A stretch of DNA of 64,000 nt from Desulfovulcanus ferrireducens (GTDB taxonomy: Bacteria > Desulfobacterota > Desulfovibrionia > Desulfovibrionales > Desulfonatronovibrionaceae): NCBI RefSeq assembly GCF_018704065.1, contig NZ_JAGUQP010000010.1, forward strand, positions 1-64,000, given 5' to 3'. The notes below the pieces were generated by a model. That model did not search any database, was not told the origin of the DNA, and was given only the letters and a program-made list of their open reading frames with translations. Of the stretch, positions 16,836 through 26,775 are shown piece after piece (position 1 is the first letter of the stretch; the number at the start of each line of letters is the position of its first letter). The position numbers and the translations under genes are program-made.

Positions 16836-17508
16836 TACTTTGTACGTCCTAAAGGGCTTGGGTAAAGAATATAAAACCCCCTCCGAGCAAGTAACGGTGC
16901 TCAAGAAGATTGATCTGGAGATCAGGCAAGGAGACAGTGTGGCCATTTTAGGGACATCCGGCTCAGGCAAAAGTACTTTGCTCCATATCCTGGGCACGCT
17001 TGATTCTCCATCCTGGGGGAAAATCACCTTTAGGGGTTATGACCTAACCAAGATTGATGCTAAAACCAAAGCTAATTTACGCAGAAAAGAAATTGGCTTT
17101 ATTTTTCAGTTTCATCACCTTTTACCTGAGTTCAATGCCTTAGAAAATGTGGCCATGCCGGCCATTATTTCAGGTATAAAAATGAACATGGCCAGGGAAA
17201 TGGCTGCCAAAGCCCTGGAGCAGGTAGGTTTAAAGCACCGCATAGACCATAACGTAACAACTTTATCCGGAGGAGAAAGACAACGCGTAGCCATAGCCAG
17301 GGCCATCTTACTTAAACCCCGAGTCCTTCTAGCAGATGAGCCAACAGGCAATCTGGATGAAAATACCGGTGAATCCATCAGTCAACTTTTGATTAAATTA
17401 AATCAAGACTTGGGCATGACCCTGGTCGTTGTTACTCATAATAATAGTTTGGCCCAAAAAATGAATCAAAAACTAAAACTTCATCTGGGAGTATTGCATG
17501 AGATGTAG
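16828..17508 (+). CDS. lolD: lipoprotein-releasing ABC transporter ATPase LolD, 226 aa
   Basis: This powers lipoprotein release. Walker A (GTSGSGKST), the ABC signature ([14 protein letters not shown]), Walker B ([12 protein letters not shown]) and the H-loop (VVTHNN) are all intact. It overlaps the permease gene by 8 bases at its start, and its end overlaps the longest bamA frame by 11 bases. Length and motifs are standard for the MacB/LolD family. Confidence 0.95.
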   Translation: MSDTLYVLKGLGKEYKTPSEQVTVLKKIDLEIRQGDSVAILGTSGSGKSTLLHILGTLDSPSWGKITFRGYDLTKIDAKTKANLRRKEIGFIFQFHHLLPEFNALENVAMPAIISGIKMNMAREMAAKALEQVGLKHRIDHNVTTLSGGERQRVAIARAILLKPRVLLADEPTGNLDENTGESISQLLIKLNQDLGMTLVVVTHNNSLAQKMNQKLKLHLGVLHEM

Positions 17509-20197
17509 GGCACGAACCACAGGACCTGCCTTAGGCAGAAAAAGAGTGAGGTTAATCGGCTGGTTCTTTATCCTTTTTCTCTGGCTGACAGCTTCTGCTT
17601 ATGCCCAGGACCTGACCAAAATCAGACTTATGGTCCTGCCTTTTGAAATAAATGCAGGCTCTGACCTGGACTATCTGCGTGAAGGACTGCCCAAGCTCCT
17701 GATTCAATCTCTTCGCGAACAGGGTTTTGTCGTTCAGGATTTTCAAGAGACATTAAAAATAGTTGAAGACCAGCAGGTAGATTATCTGGACCTGGCCACC
17801 GTCAAAGACCTGGCCCTGCTGGGGAATGCCCAATATGCCGTTTATGGCAATTTCAACCAGGTTGGGGAAACCATCAGCATTGATGCCCGACTGGTTGAAG
17901 CTTTTGGACTCAAAACTCCCAGGGCCCTTTTTGTGGTCAAAAAAGGGACCATCAATATCCTGCCGGCCATAGAAGAATTAGCGGCAAAGATAAAATTAGA
18001 GCTGCTCAAGAAAGAACGCATTACTGAAATTGAGGTCAAGGGAACCAAAATCCTGGATAAGGACGTGGTTTTACTGCGTTTAAAAATCCAGAAAGGTGAT
18101 ATCTTTGACCCAAAACAAATCAATACGGAACTAAAGAGACTGTTTGACCTGGGTTATTTTGATGATGTGCAATTCAAGGTAAGCGACCTGCCCGAAGGCA
18201 AAAAAATCACCATCATTGTAAAAGAAAAGCCTTTAATCCAGGCTATTAGCGTTATCGGGGCCGATGCCATTGACGAAGATGATATTTTAGAGGTCATGTC
18301 CACCAAAACCGGCTCGGTTTTAAACCCCAAGATCCTTGCCGAAGATTTAAACAAAATCCGAGAGTTGTATCGTAAAAAAGGATATTACCAGGCCAAAGTA
18401 AGCTATGAACTGGAACAGACCGACACCAGACAGGCCCGTTTAAACATAAAAGTCAAGGAAGGGGAAAAATTATATATCAAAAAAATTCGCATCGAAGGGG
18501 CCAGACAGCTCGACCCGGATGATCTCAAGGATCAACTGGCCCTGGCTGAACGAGGCTTGTTTTCCTGGCTGACGGGTAGCGGAGTGCTCAAAGAGGAACT
18601 TCTTGAACGTGATGCGGCCGCCCTGGAAGCTTACTATGGCAATCGCGGCTTTCTTGATGCCCGGGTGGGCCAGCCCGAAATAGAGTTTAAAGATGATGGC
18701 ATCTACATAACCTTTAAGGTCATAGAGGGTCAGCGCTACAAAGTAGGTAAAATCGATTTTAAAGGGGATATCCTCGTTAGTGAAGACAAACTAAGGAACA
18801 TAATCAAACTGGACGACCTGGCCGAGGAGGATGAATATTTTGATCGCTCGGTCATGCGCCACGATTTACAGGCCCTGGCAGACTATTATACTGATTTTGG
18901 CTATGCCTTTGCTGAAAGCGATGTTAAATTGGACAAAGACAAAAAAAACAATAAGATCAACGTAACTTATATCCTGAACAAAGGGCAAAAAATATTCATC
19001 CGCAGAGTGACCATTGACGGTAACACAAAGACCAGAGATAATGTAATCCGTAGAGAAATGCGGCTTTCTGACGGTGACCAATTCAGTGGAAGCGCCTTGC
19101 GACGATCCAATATTCGCCTCAATAAACTGGATTATTTTGAAACCGTAGAAATCGAGACCCTCCCCACAGACAGCCCGGATCAAATGGACTTAAAGGTAAA
19201 GGTCAAGGAGAAAGCAACCGGGATGCTCTCGTTGGGGGCCGGATACTCATCCCTGGACAAGTTCTTTGTTTCCGGTCAAATCCAGGAACGTAATCTTTTT
19301 GGCAAAGGATATGTCTTAGGGCTTAAAGGAACTTTTAGTGGCAGAAAGACAACCTATGATTTTAGCTTCTGGAATCCGCATCTCCATGACTCTAAGCTGG
19401 GGATCGGAGGAGACTTATATTTGATAGATGAAGAATTCTTTGATTATGACAAAAAATCCACGGGGGGCAAAATAAAGTTTGCCTATCCATTAGGTGAGTA
19501 CACAAGGCTTTATTGGAACTATCGCCTGGAACAGTACGCCATTACTAATGTTAGCGATAGTGCAGATGAGGACATTAAAGCTTTAAAAGGCGAAAACTGG
19601 GCCAGTGCTCTTTATGTAGCCGCCTCCAGAGATACAACCAATAGACGTCTTAATCCCTCCAAGGGTAGCATCAACAGCCTATCCATAGAGTATGCTGGCG
19701 GCCTAATCGGTGGAGATGATAACTTTATCAAGTATATCTTCGACAGCAGCATTTATTATCCACTCTTCAAGGAAACAGTATTTCACTGGCATGGTCGAGC
19801 CGGCTATGTGACGCCCAATAGCGACGATGAAATTCCCTCTTTTGAACGTTTTTATATAGGTGGGATTAATAGTGTTCGCGGGTATCCCGGACGAGAAATT
19901 GCGCCTAAATACGACAATGGCGACTATAAAGGTGGAAACAAGGTCTTTTTTACCAACTTTGAATACCTTTTCCCATTAAATAAAGAAATAGGCCTTATGG
20001 GACTTGTCTTTTTTGATGCAGGTAATGCCTGGGATGAAACCGAAGGCATTGACCTTGACTTGTACAAGAGTGTCGGTGCAGGTATTCGCTGGTACTCGCC
20101 TCTTGGTCCCCTGCGCCTAGAATATGGCTATGGTCTGGATGAACTTGACGGTGAAAAACACAGCAAACTCGAATTTAGTGTTGGTCAGTTCTTTTAG
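17498..20197 (+). CDS. bamA: outer-membrane assembly factor BamA with N-terminal TolB/FlgO-like domain, up to 899 aa
   Basis: BamA folds and inserts outer-membrane barrels. After a signal peptide (hydrophobic stretch about 20-36, cleavage near AYAQD) there is an unusual region of about 145 residues (IRLMVLPFEIN to about 180) that resembles the TolB/FlgO-like nucleotide-binding-like fold. Five POTRA domains follow (start at ITEIEVKG), then the Omp85 barrel from about 590, with the VRGY motif (NSVRGYPG) and a C-terminal Phe, as barrels require. The ATG at 17498 overlaps lolD; a GTG at 17546 gives a cleaner signal peptide and may be the true start. It precedes ompH, as usual. Confidence 0.94.
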   Translation: MRCRARTTGPALGRKRVRLIGWFFILFLWLTASAYAQDLTKIRLMVLPFEINAGSDLDYLREGLPKLLIQSLREQGFVVQDFQETLKIVEDQQVDYLDLATVKDLALLGNAQYAVYGNFNQVGETISIDARLVEAFGLKTPRALFVVKKGTINILPAIEELAAKIKLELLKKERITEIEVKGTKILDKDVVLLRLKIQKGDIFDPKQINTELKRLFDLGYFDDVQFKVSDLPEGKKITIIVKEKPLIQAISVIGADAIDEDDILEVMSTKTGSVLNPKILAEDLNKIRELYRKKGYYQAKVSYELEQTDTRQARLNIKVKEGEKLYIKKIRIEGARQLDPDDLKDQLALAERGLFSWLTGSGVLKEELLERDAAALEAYYGNRGFLDARVGQPEIEFKDDGIYITFKVIEGQRYKVGKIDFKGDILVSEDKLRNIIKLDDLAEEDEYFDRSVMRHDLQALADYYTDFGYAFAESDVKLDKDKKNNKINVTYILNKGQKIFIRRVTIDGNTKTRDNVIRREMRLSDGDQFSGSALRRSNIRLNKLDYFETVEIETLPTDSPDQMDLKVKVKEKATGMLSLGAGYSSLDKFFVSGQIQERNLFGKGYVLGLKGTFSGRKTTYDFSFWNPHLHDSKLGIGGDLYLIDEEFFDYDKKSTGGKIKFAYPLGEYTRLYWNYRLEQYAITNVSDSADEDIKALKGENWASALYVAASRDTTNRRLNPSKGSINSLSIEYAGGLIGGDDNFIKYIFDSSIYYPLFKETVFHWHGRAGYVTPNSDDEIPSFERFYIGGINSVRGYPGREIAPKYDNGDYKGGNKVFFTNFEYLFPLNKEIGLMGLVFFDAGNAWDETEGIDLDLYKSVGAGIRWYSPLGPLRLEYGYGLDELDGEKHSKLEFSVGQFF

Positions 20198-20289
20198 GGA
20201 GTGTAAAGTGTGAGTTTGGAGTTAATTCAAAACTCTCCTGCTCTCAAAATTTTTTCAAACTTCAAACTCAAACCAAAAGGAGTTTAGCA

Positions 20290-20835
20290 ATGATGAAAAA
20301 AATTACCTTGGCTTTAATCTCTATTCTTTGTTTTTCCAGTTTCGCCCTGGCCCAGACAAAATTGGCCATCATTGATATGAAAGAAGTCATTTCCAAATCA
20401 GAACCAGGGCAAAAGGCCATGGAAGAGCTAAAGAAAAAATTTGACAAAATGAAACAAGGCCTGGACCAAAAGAAACAGGAATTACAAGCCCTGCGTGAAG
20501 AACTCCAAAAGCAAAGTCTGGTTCTTAGCCAGGAAGCAAAACAGGACAAGGAGTTGGAGTTCAAGCGCAAAGTCAGAGACTTTCAAGACATGTTTCAAAA
20601 TTATCGACGCAAAATCCGTATGGAAGAAAAGAAACTGAGCGATCCGATCATTGAACAACTCGTTCAAGTAATCAAAGAGTATGGTAAAAAACACAAATAT
20701 ACAGCAATCTTTGATACCAAGTCCAGCGGACTACTCTACGCTGACGATGCCATAGACATCACCAAGGAGATTATTGTCGAACTCAATCGTGCCTGGAGAA
20801 CAAAACAAAACTCAAAAACCGGAAAGAAAAAATAA
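20290..20835 (+). CDS. OmpH/Skp-like periplasmic chaperone, 181 aa
   Basis: This protein escorts unfolded outer-membrane proteins to BamA. It has a signal peptide ending near FALAQT, the family opening [19 protein letters not shown], and a long charged coiled coil (about 45-125) for the trimeric tentacles. AAGGAG precedes the ATG. The stop overlaps the lpxD start (TAATG). Position between bamA and lpxD is the standard one. Confidence 0.93.
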   Translation: MMKKITLALISILCFSSFALAQTKLAIIDMKEVISKSEPGQKAMEELKKKFDKMKQGLDQKKQELQALREELQKQSLVLSQEAKQDKELEFKRKVRDFQDMFQNYRRKIRMEEKKLSDPIIEQLVQVIKEYGKKHKYTAIFDTKSSGLLYADDAIDITKEIIVELNRAWRTKQNSKTGKKK

Positions 20836-21860
20836 TGCTTCTTTCAGAACTAGCGCAAAAATTGGGACTTAAACTCGTAGGCGATGACCTGGAAATAACC
20901 GGTGTCAACACCTTGGATAAGGCCAAAGAAGATGAAATCTCTTTTTTGGCCAATCCAAAATATATACCATTATTAAAAACAACAAAAGCCGGAGCGGTCA
21001 TTGTCGATGAAGAACACGCCACTAAACTTAACCGTGCTTTAATCAGTGCCAATCCTTATCTGGACTTTGTGCGCACAGTACAGTTATTTGCAAAGCCTCA
21101 AGGCTCATTTACAGGCCAAAGTCCTCTCGCTTATATCCATGAAGCTGCCGAAGTCCATCCTTCAGCGACCATCTATCCACATGTCTATATCGGGCCGGGA
21201 GCAAGGATTGGAGAAAACACTCAAATCTTTCCTTCGTGCTATATTGGCGAAAATAGTGTTATTGGCGATAATTGCATTATTTACCCAAATGTAAGCATAA
21301 TGGCCAGGACCATAATCGGGAACAAGGTCATTATACATGCCGGTGTAGTTATAGGTAGTGATGGCTTTGGTTTTGCACAAGGAGAGTTGGGCCTGGAAAA
21401 ATTCCCTCAGGTTGGACAGGTGATCATTGAAGACAATGTTGAAATCGGAGCCAATACAACCATTGATCGTGCGGCCTTGGGTGAAACAAGAATAGGCCAG
21501 GGCACAAAAATAGATAACCTGGTCCAGATAGGACACAATGTTAAAGTAGGCGAAAATTCTATTCTTGTTGCGCAGGTAGGTATCGCCGGCAGCACTACTT
21601 TAGGCAAAAACGTAATTCTGGCCGGACAGGTTGGAGTAGCAGGGCACCTGGAAATAGGAGACAATTGCCGGGTAGCCGCCCAGGCAGGTGTCGGCAAAAC
21701 CCTGCCACCGAATACGGACGTAGGGGGAAGTCCGGCTATGGAGCACAGCGCTTACTTGCGTAGTTCTGTCCTTATGCCCAAACTGCCTGAACTGTTTAAA
21801 AAAATCAGGCAACTGGAAAAAGAAATTCTGTGCCTAAAAGAAGAAAACAATAAAAAATGA
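20835..21860 (+). CDS. lpxD: UDP-3-O-acylglucosamine N-acyltransferase LpxD, 341 aa
   Basis: LpxD adds the second acyl chain in lipid A synthesis. A uridine-binding N-terminal domain (about 1-100, with [11 protein letters not shown]) is followed by a left-handed beta-helix of hexapeptide repeats (for example [27 protein letters not shown]). The catalytic histidine lies in the [15 protein letters not shown] segment. It is coupled to ompH and sits 43 bases before fabZ. The C-terminus has the usual short helix. Confidence 0.95.
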   Translation: MLLSELAQKLGLKLVGDDLEITGVNTLDKAKEDEISFLANPKYIPLLKTTKAGAVIVDEEHATKLNRALISANPYLDFVRTVQLFAKPQGSFTGQSPLAYIHEAAEVHPSATIYPHVYIGPGARIGENTQIFPSCYIGENSVIGDNCIIYPNVSIMARTIIGNKVIIHAGVVIGSDGFGFAQGELGLEKFPQVGQVIIEDNVEIGANTTIDRAALGETRIGQGTKIDNLVQIGHNVKVGENSILVAQVGIAGSTTLGKNVILAGQVGVAGHLEIGDNCRVAAQAGVGKTLPPNTDVGGSPAMEHSAYLRSSVLMPKLPELFKKIRQLEKEILCLKEENNKK

Positions 21861-21903
21861 TATCCATGAAAGCTACGTATCACAAATATAAAGGAGACAA
21901 GAT

Positions 21904-22368
21904 ATGAAAGGCCCGAGTCACGGTGAAATTGTAACCAAAGATATCCTGAACCTCCTCCCGCATAGATATCCGTTTTTGCTGGTAGACAGAGTACTGGAAT
22001 TTGAGCCTTTTAAATATTTGAAAGCCATTAAAAGTGTTACCATAAACGAACCTTTCTTTCAGGGTCACTTTCCAGCATTTCCGGTCATGCCTGGTGTTTT
22101 GATTTTGGAATCCCTGGCCCAGGCCGGTGGAATTTTAGTGGTCAAAAGCATCCCTGAAAAGATGGAGGGCAAAATATTTTTATTTACTGGCATAGAAAAA
22201 GTCCGCTTTCGTCGCTCTGTGTTTCCTGGAGACCAAATGGTTCTGGAAGTAGGTTATGAAAGGCATAAACTAAATCTGTGGAAAATGAATGCCAAGGCTC
22301 TGGTCGATGACAAAGTTGTTGCCCAGGGCATTCTGACTGCAGCTATTGCCGACCGGGGGGAACAGTAG
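21904..22368 (+). CDS. fabZ: 3-hydroxyacyl-ACP dehydratase FabZ, 154 aa
   Basis: FabZ removes water from 3-hydroxyacyl-ACP in fatty acid synthesis and competes with LpxA/LpxD for substrate. The hot-dog motif with catalytic His and Glu is present (FQGHFPAFPVMPGVLILESLAQ). AAGGAG lies ahead of the ATG. It is embedded in the lipid A run, and its stop is adjacent to the GTG start of lpxA. Confidence 0.96.
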   Translation: MKGPSHGEIVTKDILNLLPHRYPFLLVDRVLEFEPFKYLKAIKSVTINEPFFQGHFPAFPVMPGVLILESLAQAGGILVVKSIPEKMEGKIFLFTGIEKVRFRRSVFPGDQMVLEVGYERHKLNLWKMNAKALVDDKVVAQGILTAAIADRGEQ

Positions 22369-23156
22369 TGGCAACTAATATCCATCCTACAGCAATCATA
22401 CACCCTGGTTGCGAGTTAGGCCAGGATGTCCAGATCGGACCTTACGTTATTATTGAAAACAAGACCATTATAGGCGACCGCACCAGGGTTGATGCCTTTG
22501 CCCAAGTCAAATCTTATACTCAAATGGGCACTGACAACCATATATATTCTTATGCCTGTATCGGAGAGGTTCCCCAGGATTTAAAATTTAAAGGTGAGGA
22601 AACCTGGCTTAAAATAGGCAACAATAATAAAATCCGGGAATACAGCACGTTAAACAGGGGGACCGGAGAAGGAGGAGGAGTAACCACAATAGGCTCAAAC
22701 TGTTTTTTTATGGCCTATACCCACGTGGCTCATGACTGCCACCTTGAGGACGGGGTCATCCTGGCAAATTGTGCAACTTTAGCCGGTCATGTCCATGTAG
22801 GACAAAAATCAGTAATCGGTGGTCTCTCAGCAGTGCATCAGTTTGTCCACATTGGAGAATATGCATTTATTGGGGGTAAAACAGGAGTGGCCCAGGACGT
22901 GCCCCCGTTTATGCTTGTAGCTGGCGAACGGGCCAAGGTTTATGGCCCCAATACAATTGGCCTGCGCAGGGCAGGATTTTCCAAAGAGCAAATATCAGCA
23001 CTAAAAAAAGCCTACCATACCCTCTGGCGCTCTGGTTTAACCCAGGAACAAGCCCTGGAAAAAATCCAGGCAGAATTTGGCCAGTTGGACGTAATTCAAA
23101 AGTTTGTCCAGTTTGTCAAAAACAGCCAAAGAGGTGTGGTCTCTCCCAACCCTTAA
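22368..23156 (+). CDS. lpxA: UDP-N-acetylglucosamine acyltransferase LpxA, 262 aa
   Basis: LpxA carries out the first step of lipid A synthesis. It is made of hexapeptide repeats from the N-terminus (IHPTAIIHPGCELG) with the catalytic His in the YTHVAHDCHL region and the family segment AVHQFVHIGEYAFIGG. The C-terminal helical domain starts near GLRRAGFS. The start is GTG at 22368, sharing a base with the fabZ stop. Length is typical. Confidence 0.96.
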   Translation: MATNIHPTAIIHPGCELGQDVQIGPYVIIENKTIIGDRTRVDAFAQVKSYTQMGTDNHIYSYACIGEVPQDLKFKGEETWLKIGNNNKIREYSTLNRGTGEGGGVTTIGSNCFFMAYTHVAHDCHLEDGVILANCATLAGHVHVGQKSVIGGLSAVHQFVHIGEYAFIGGKTGVAQDVPPFMLVAGERAKVYGPNTIGLRRAGFSKEQISALKKAYHTLWRSGLTQEQALEKIQAEFGQLDVIQKFVQFVKNSQRGVVSPNP

Positions 23157-23158
23157 AA

Positions 23159-23995
23159 ATGTCTGAAAACAAAGTCTTAGGCTTAATTGCCGGCGGGGGC
23201 CAGTTTCCTTTTCTGGTAGCTGAAAATGCCCAAAAAGAGGGGTTCAGGGTCGTTGCTGTTGGCTTTGTCCATGACACAGACCCGGGCCTTGAAAGCAAGG
23301 TCCACTCCTTTCTATGGCTGAAACTTGGCCAGCTAAACAAGCTGATAAAGTTTTTCAAAAAAAATAATGTCCAAGAGGTAGCCTTTGCCGGCCCCATCAA
23401 TAAGCCCCGGGCTCTTGATATCAGGCCAGACCTTAGAGCAGCCAAACTCCTGTTTAAGCTTAAAAGCAAAAACGACGATGCCATTTTAAGGGCAGTGGCA
23501 GCTGAACTTGAGCAGGAAGGCCTGGTAGTTGTTGCGGCCAATAACTTTGTACCCGAACTCATCTCCCCAAGAGGTCAAATAAGCAAAAGGAAGCCAAGTC
23601 CTGGAGAAATTCAGGACATCATCTTTGCCTGGCCCCTGGTAAAAAAGCTTGGCGAGCTAGATATCGGTCAATGCATAGTTGTGCGGGAGCAAATGGTCGT
23701 GGCAGTGGAAGGCATGGAGGGAACCAATGCCACTATTTTACGGGCCGGACAGTTAGCGGGCAAAGGTTGCACGGTGGTCAAGGCATTCAAGCCAGGACAA
23801 GACAATCGAATTGACCTTCCCGCACTTGGTCCGAAAACCATTGAGGCCATGGTTAAAGCCCAGGCAACCTGCCTGGCCTATGAGGCAGGCAAAAGCCTTT
23901 TTTTTGAGCTGGATCAAGCCATCTCACTGGCCGACAAGTATAAAATAGCCATTATAGGCGTTGACGAACAGTTATTACAAGGGCTTAAGGACTGA
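23159..23995 (+). CDS. lpxI: UDP-2,3-diacylglucosamine pyrophosphatase LpxI, 278 aa
   Basis: LpxI (DUF1009) hydrolyses UDP-2,3-diacylglucosamine in place of LpxH in many delta-proteobacteria. The N-terminus LGLIAGGGQFPFLVAENA and the C-terminal DLPALGPKTIEAM block with a late IIGVDEQ are characteristic. It starts two bases after lpxA. lpxB, the next enzyme, is not here but at 52.7 kb. Confidence 0.94.
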   Translation: MSENKVLGLIAGGGQFPFLVAENAQKEGFRVVAVGFVHDTDPGLESKVHSFLWLKLGQLNKLIKFFKKNNVQEVAFAGPINKPRALDIRPDLRAAKLLFKLKSKNDDAILRAVAAELEQEGLVVVAANNFVPELISPRGQISKRKPSPGEIQDIIFAWPLVKKLGELDIGQCIVVREQMVVAVEGMEGTNATILRAGQLAGKGCTVVKAFKPGQDNRIDLPALGPKTIEAMVKAQATCLAYEAGKSLFFELDQAISLADKYKIAIIGVDEQLLQGLKD

Positions 23996-24032
23996 TTTTT
24001 TAAAGTAGCTCACAAGACTCAATCCCCGAAAA

Positions 24033-25481
24033 TCACCCCTCCTTTTTACTCAACCCCAGTATTTCCACGATTCTATTGCCCACTTCTAAAGTAAACTCTC
24101 TACCTTGTAAGGTCTTCTTTTCTTGTTCGCCAAGGACTTGTCTAGGAGTATTAATAAACTCCTTTTTAGGCTTGATTTCATAGTCAGGAGGAAATGAATC
24201 CTCAAAATACATTTGCTGAAAGCCAATAAATTTCAGACTATGCGCCGTTGCATCTAAAATAGCCAGCTCATCCTTATCCAAGAGACCGGCCTCTTTTGCC
24301 CTGATAAGCCCAGCCAGGCACTCACCTCCTTGGGTACAAGCAATGTGCCCGTACCTGTTGGCTAAAAGCATACCTTCGATGATCTCCTGCTCTTCAACCT
24401 GGACCACGTTAAATATACCTGGCCCGCCAACCCGCTCATACTCTTCTACCAAAGCCTTTACCCTGGGGAAAGAGACAGGATTGCCAATCATTGCGGCCTG
24501 GGCCACACTTGGACTTACTTTAACCGGAGCAAACCGGCGCTTTCCAGGTTCCTGGGCGTAATATTTAAAAACCGGATCAGCATGGCTGGATTGGACACCA
24601 ATAATCCGGGGCAACTCATCTATAATGTTTAATTTCTTCAATTTTAAAAATCCGCTCATAATAGCGGTTATATTTCCGGCATTGCCAACGGGCACAAAAA
24701 CAGCCTTGCCCTGCATATCCCAGTCATACCACTGGGCGACTTCATAAGCATAACTTTCCTGACCAAGGATGCGCCAGGCATTTTTGGAATTTAAAAGTGC
24801 CACTCGAAAATTATCAGCAAGATATTCCACCACCTTCATACAGTCATCGAATACTCCCGGAATCTCAAGCACAACAGCGCCACTACCAAGAGGCTGAGCT
24901 AACTGCTGGATAGTAACCTTGCCCTGGGGTAAAAGAACCACGGACTTAATCGGGTCCCCGACATAGGCAGCATAAAGGGCTGCTGATGCTGATGTATCTC
25001 CGGTAGAAGCACAGATAGTCAGGACCTGGCCCCAGTTTTTCTTGCGCACCAAAAATTTTAAATAACTAAAGGCACAAGCCATGCCTCTATCTTTAAACGA
25101 TGCACTAGGATTTTGACCATCGTTTTTATAGGCTAATGGCTGGCCAATTTTCTTTGTTAAAGTCGGGCTTGAGGTAATAATTGGTGTGTTACCCTCTCCC
25201 AGGTAAACAATATCTTCTTCTTCCACTACCGGGGCTATAAGCTCATAAAAACGAAAAATGCCTCTTAAGGCGTTCTTTTTTGTCCTGGTTCGCTGATCAA
25301 AAATATCCTGCCACTTCTTTCCTGGTATTTCTTTTAAGTTTTCAAATTTTTTATCGTTTAATAAAAAAACTCCCTTACAGTCCGGACAGGTGTAATACAG
25401 TTCGTCTGCCGGGAATTTTTTCCCACATCCCAGACAAGAGTATTCCAATTCACCCCGATATTCTGGAAATTCATTGTGCAT
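24033..25481 (-). CDS. thrC: threonine synthase, 482 aa
   Basis: This PLP enzyme converts O-phosphohomoserine to threonine. It has an N-terminal zinc ribbon (CLGCGKKF...CPDC, about 15-36) and the PLP lysine in NPSASFKDRGM. The serine/glycine loop that holds the phosphate is visible as PVGNAGNITA. A further conserved block is CTQGGECLAG. It is convergent with lpxI, with only 37 bases between the two stops and no clear hairpin there. Confidence 0.94.
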   Translation of the reverse strand: MHNEFPEYRGELEYSCLGCGKKFPADELYYTCPDCKGVFLLNDKKFENLKEIPGKKWQDIFDQRTRTKKNALRGIFRFYELIAPVVEEEDIVYLGEGNTPIITSSPTLTKKIGQPLAYKNDGQNPSASFKDRGMACAFSYLKFLVRKKNWGQVLTICASTGDTSASAALYAAYVGDPIKSVVLLPQGKVTIQQLAQPLGSGAVVLEIPGVFDDCMKVVEYLADNFRVALLNSKNAWRILGQESYAYEVAQWYDWDMQGKAVFVPVGNAGNITAIMSGFLKLKKLNIIDELPRIIGVQSSHADPVFKYYAQEPGKRRFAPVKVSPSVAQAAMIGNPVSFPRVKALVEEYERVGGPGIFNVVQVEEQEIIEGMLLANRYGHIACTQGGECLAGLIRAKEAGLLDKDELAILDATAHSLKFIGFQQMYFEDSFPPDYEIKPKKEFINTPRQVLGEQEKKTLQGREFTLEVGNRIVEILGLSKKEG

Positions 25482-25498
25482 TATAAACTCCCTTTGAT

Positions 25499-25621
25499 TT
25501 ATAAGAAGATTAGAAGTCAGGAAGTTAAGATGTTTGGAGAGTAAGTATTAACTTATTATCTACTCACTCTCTTCCAGACCTCCTATCTTCTTATCTTCCC
25601 AACTTCTTCTTCCAGACTAAT
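25499..25621. repeat. low-complexity inverted intergenic repeat
   Basis: The left arm (about 25503-25545, with AGTCAGGAAGTTAAGATG) and the right arm (about 25562-25615, with CTTCTTATCTTCCCAACTTC) form an imperfect, word-like inverted repeat around a short centre. The same kind of sequence recurs near 13.95-14.05 kb and 46.98-47.03 kb. Function unknown. Confidence 0.6.
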
Positions 25622-26491
25622 TCATATTTTAAAAAATAAGTCCCCTAATACTCCGGCAAATAAAACCATAGAGACAAGACCATTTAAAGTAAAAAAAGAT
25701 ATGTTAATCCGACTTAGGTCATCCGGAGAAATTATAAGATGCTCCACTACTAGAATTAGGGATACAACCCCCCAGGCCACAAAATAAATCCACTGCGCAC
25801 CGTAGGCGAGACCTGCCAAAGCAAAAAAAATAACAGTGTTTACATGACTGAAAGCAGAATATCCAAAAGCAGCCTCTATGCCAAATCTGGCCGGTATTGA
25901 TCTCAAATTCCGGCTCTTGTCAAAGTCCACATCCTGGATTGCATATAGGATATCAAATCCCGCCACCCAAAAAAGAACACCAAGGGCAACCAGCAGAGGA
26001 GTCATATTAAATTCCGGTCTGTAGGCAATCCATCCTGCAATGGGAGCAAGGCCCAGCACAGAGCCCAGAATATAATGGCATAACCAAGTAAATCTTTTGC
26101 TGTAGCTATAAAATGCCGACCATGCCAGGGCTATAGGAGATAAGTACAAGCAAAGTCTGTTCAGCAATGCACATGACCCAACAAAGATCAAGGCACAAAA
26201 GAAAATGAAGACAAGCGTTGCCTTTATACTGATTTCCCCCGTGACCAGAGGTCTTGTCCTGGTGCGCTCATTTTGGGCATCGAATTTAAGATCTGCCAAC
26301 CGATTAAAGGCCATGGCAAAAGATCGCACAGCCACCATGGCCAAGGTGAGGGCCAAAAACTTCGCAAGACCAGGCCATCCGCCAGCTGCCCAAAAGAGTC
26401 CAATATAGGCAAAAGGTAGGGCAAATACTGAGTGCTCGATTTTGACCATCCTGGCCAGGATGACTGTCTTCTTGAATATATCTTTGAACAT
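25622..26491 (-). CDS. UbiA-family prenyltransferase, probable MqnP, 289 aa
   Basis: This is an integral-membrane polyprenyltransferase. The first Asp-rich motif (NRLADLKFD, about 62-70) and a second near QDVDFDKS are present, with seven to nine hydrophobic helices. Because mqnC of the futalosine pathway is in the same window, the most likely role is prenylation of the menaquinone precursor (MqnP) rather than ubiquinone synthesis. This is inference from context. The gene stands alone between thrC and tyrS. Confidence 0.85.
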   Translation of the reverse strand: MFKDIFKKTVILARMVKIEHSVFALPFAYIGLFWAAGGWPGLAKFLALTLAMVAVRSFAMAFNRLADLKFDAQNERTRTRPLVTGEISIKATLVFIFFCALIFVGSCALLNRLCLYLSPIALAWSAFYSYSKRFTWLCHYILGSVLGLAPIAGWIAYRPEFNMTPLLVALGVLFWVAGFDILYAIQDVDFDKSRNLRSIPARFGIEAAFGYSAFSHVNTVIFFALAGLAYGAQWIYFVAWGVVSLILVVEHLIISPDDLSRINISFFTLNGLVSMVLFAGVLGDLFFKI

Positions 26492-26775
26492 TTTTAACTT
26501 TCCCTCACCCTCTCGCTAGGGCTTGCTAGTGACACAAAGACCCAAAAAAATTTCCCTGCCAGGGATTTCTGACAAAAAACTCCGGCCTTAACCGACTGTA
26601 TCAACAGTTAATCATCACAGCTTATAGAGCCTCTGGCCAGACACTATTCTAACCGCTGATTGAAAGTCTTGGTTTCTTTCATGCTGGTACCAAGACTGAA
26701 ATAACACCATGGCATTTAAGTTGATTAAGAAGGTCCGGCCCAGGCTCTATAACATTTAACCAACTTCTTTGCTAC

